NCBI GenBank assembly: GCA_031556035.1
Contig: JAVBTT010000002.1
Coordinates: 62,001-126,000 of the forward strand
Direction of reading: 5' to 3'
Source of the DNA: JAVBTT01 sp031556035
Lineage (GTDB): Bacteria > Bacillota > Clostridia > Oscillospirales > UBA929
DNA: 64,000 bases
A program made the translations under genes and the position numbers. The notes below the pieces were generated by a model, which was not told where the DNA came from, searched no databases, and worked only from the letters and a program-made list of their open reading frames with translations. Shown here in pieces: positions 62,730-64,000 of the stretch; position 1 is the first letter of the stretch, and each line of letters opens with the position of its first letter.

Positions 62730-62768
62730 ATACTAATACCGTCTGGTTTTAAACAGGTATTAGTATTA
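62730..62768. repeat. Solo R1 ends
   Basis: ATACTAATACC and GGTATTAGTAT are joined by gtctggttttaaaca. This is the R1 terminal sequence with the central hairpin missing. It follows the terminator of the giant secreted protein. Confidence 0.6.
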
Positions 62769-63150
62769 GCGCTGAGTCCTATGTCAAATCGTTGTGTGCC
62801 GGTTTTCTGTGCGTCGATTTCAAGCAAGTATCAGCATTACCTGCGTCCGCAAACGCAGGCGCGTCTGCGGCGTGGTCGGCAGGGAGCGCTCGGGCGGCGC
62901 CTGCGGGAACAACAAAACATTAATTGTTCACCTCTTTCTCATAGACGCCCGGCTCAAAGATCATTGCCGGACTATGGCATCCTATGTCGAAAAAAGGGCG
63001 CGTGTGAGAACGAGAGAAAGTATAAAAAATAGCCCAGAGATATCTGTGGAAAATCGAGCAGCGAGAGGCTGCAAGAAAGAGATAATCATTGTGTTATAGG
63101 GGATAATTTTTTTCAGGCCAGAAGCGGGGCGTGTGCCCTGACCGTTTCTC
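62769..63150. other. Gene-free stretch
   Basis: Two overlapping plus-strand frames of 83 and 101 codons cross this region, but neither has a convincing ribosome site or protein-like composition. The sequence has short inverted stretches (cctgcgtccg / cgtctgcggc area) and nothing else that I can name. It may be decayed sequence. Confidence 0.3.
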
Positions 63151-63187
63151 GTTGCTTATTCCTCGACACGCGGGGGCTCCGCTCTTC
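63151..63187 (-). ncRNA. Stop-codon-adjacent repeat, partial copy D
   Basis: On the minus strand GAAGAGCGGAGCCCCCGCG followed by TGTCGAGGAATAAGC matches the first 35 nt of copies A and C and begins 4 nt after the permease stop. Beyond that the sequence diverges, so only the head is kept. Confidence 0.5.
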
Positions 63188-63191
63188 CTCT

Positions 63192-64000
63192 CTACTCCAA
63201 TCTCTCCAGCATTCCCTTCGCGGCGGCGGTGGACAGCGCGACCGCGCCGAGGGTGAGTCCGGCGTTCAGCAGCATCAGGCAGACCGTAACCACGGGCAGC
63301 GGTGCGTCGAATATGCCCATCACTATTGCCGCGGCTATGGACGGGAGCAGCGCAATTATGCCGGTGAGCATGCCCAGCAGCGAATTCAGGTTCTGCTTCA
63401 TAGCCTCCGCCTCGCTGTTCCAGCGCAGCTTGGGTTTGATGCAGTCCGGGATCATGCAGGCCGCCGTAACCAGGCCCAGCGCGGAAAAGCCGATCAGCGC
63501 CGACGAGACGATCACCATCGCGTCCAGGCCTATAAGCAGGGCGAGCGTTATCTCCGTGACTACTATGCCCAGAGCCGGCGTCACCGACGCGCTGAGTATC
63601 CGCCCCGCCATCTGCGCGGGGACCGAGATCGGCAGCGACTTTATGAAGAAGATCGACACGCCGTCCCGCGAGAAGGTGGTGGTGGCCTGCGGGTTGACCA
63701 GCAGCATGAAGCCCAGAACACCGCTGATAATAAGGGTCAGTGTGAGCTGCGAGGCGCCTGGGTTTGATATCATGTCAAACAGCATTCTGTAGGCCTCGTT
63801 GCCTCCCGACATGAACTTAAACAGCACCAGCATAAGAGGGATGATTATTATTCCCGTGATCTGGTTCATCGCGTACACCGGGGTGCGAAGTATGCTCTTT
63901 ATATCCTTTCGCATGAAAGCCCTGTAGGGCTTCCCTGCCCTGACCGTGTCCGCTGAATAGCCCTTCGACTTGCCCTTTTTGGCGCTCTCAAGCTGTGCCA
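63192..64000 (-). CDS. ABC-2 type transporter permease, C-terminal part (cut by window edge)
   Basis: The minus-strand frame is open to the window edge with no stop, so the protein begins beyond base 64000; a Met at 63914 is internal. The visible 269 residues start with a basic cytoplasmic stretch (KKGKSKGYSADTVRAGKPYR), then RKDIKSILRTPVYAMNQITG. Five or six membrane segments follow, with the loop IPDCIKPKLRWNSEAEAMKQ, typical of large ABC-2 permeases of Firmicutes that work with a separate ATPase. The substrate cannot be told. The ATPase gene is expected beyond the window. Confidence 0.8.
   Translation of the reverse strand, partial: AQLESAKKGKSKGYSADTVRAGKPYRAFMRKDIKSILRTPVYAMNQITGIIIIPLMLVLFKFMSGGNEAYRMLFDMISNPGASQLTLTLIISGVLGFMLLVNPQATTTFSRDGVSIFFIKSLPISVPAQMAGRILSASVTPALGIVVTEITLALLIGLDAMVIVSSALIGFSALGLVTAACMIPDCIKPKLRWNSEAEAMKQNLNSLLGMLTGIIALLPSIAAAIVMGIFDAPLPVVTVCLMLLNAGLTLGAVALSTAAAKGMLERLE

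Noticed and set aside
62781..63099. Two overlapping frames after the giant secreted protein
   Set aside because: They are Arg/Gln-rich, share the same DNA in different frames and lack ribosome sites. I treat the stretch as gene-free.

Overview
This 64 kb window looks like chromosomal DNA from a fairly GC-rich, Gram-positive anaerobe of the class Clostridia (Firmicutes), possibly near the Oscillospirales or Christensenellales. The evidence is the gene neighbourhoods: yqhQ-prmC, an hprK/PHP/ROK/murB/rapZ/yvcK/whiA cluster, a CIRCE-controlled groESL operon, the paired GlgC/GlgD glycogen system, a Spo0A-type regulator, and surface proteins carrying S-layer homology (SLH) domains. I see no rRNA, tRNA, CRISPR array, prophage or complete insertion sequence.

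Layout. 1-8 kb, mostly minus strand: 5' part of recA, a small membrane protein, a cupin, prmC, yqhQ, an OmpR-type two-component system and a VCBS-like lipoprotein. 7.7-10 kb: argF and alr. 10-13.2 kb: an AgrC-like kinase with a Spo0A-like regulator, then a divergent pair of small paralogous proteins. 13.2-17 kb, minus strand: groEL, groES, a diacylglycerol-kinase-family gene and hpf. 17.2-27.7 kb, plus strand: hprK to whiA, a REP-type transposase (RAYT), dnaE. 27.7-38 kb: an accessory zone with palindromic repeats, a dual-HTH regulator, a Cys-rich small protein and a 2620-residue SLH surface protein. 38-52.7 kb: an XRE regulator, then a pduL-like gene followed by glgB, glgC, glgD, glgA, glgP, metG, a GH13 amylase and a GNAT enzyme. 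52.7-62.6 kb: a WG-repeat/SLH protein and a 2597-residue secreted protein with beta-helix, discoidin and GH43-like regions. The right edge holds part of an ABC-2 type permease.

How the parts work together. HprK, glucokinase, RapZ, YvcK and the glycogen genes form a carbon-storage and carbon-signalling core. The GH13 enzyme would turn over alpha-glucans, and the surface proteins may bind or degrade polysaccharide outside the cell.

Most unusual is a roughly 150-nt dispersed element. Its four copies (three full, one partial) each begin 2-5 nt after the stop codon of the upstream gene, always in sense orientation. The three full copies can fold into the same three-stem shape with compensatory base changes. 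This suggests a structured RNA or RNA-shaped mobile element acting at gene 3' ends. One copy separates groES from groEL. A second repeat system is a RAYT gene with REP-like palindromes inside its own reading frame and a matching palindrome between glgD and glgA.
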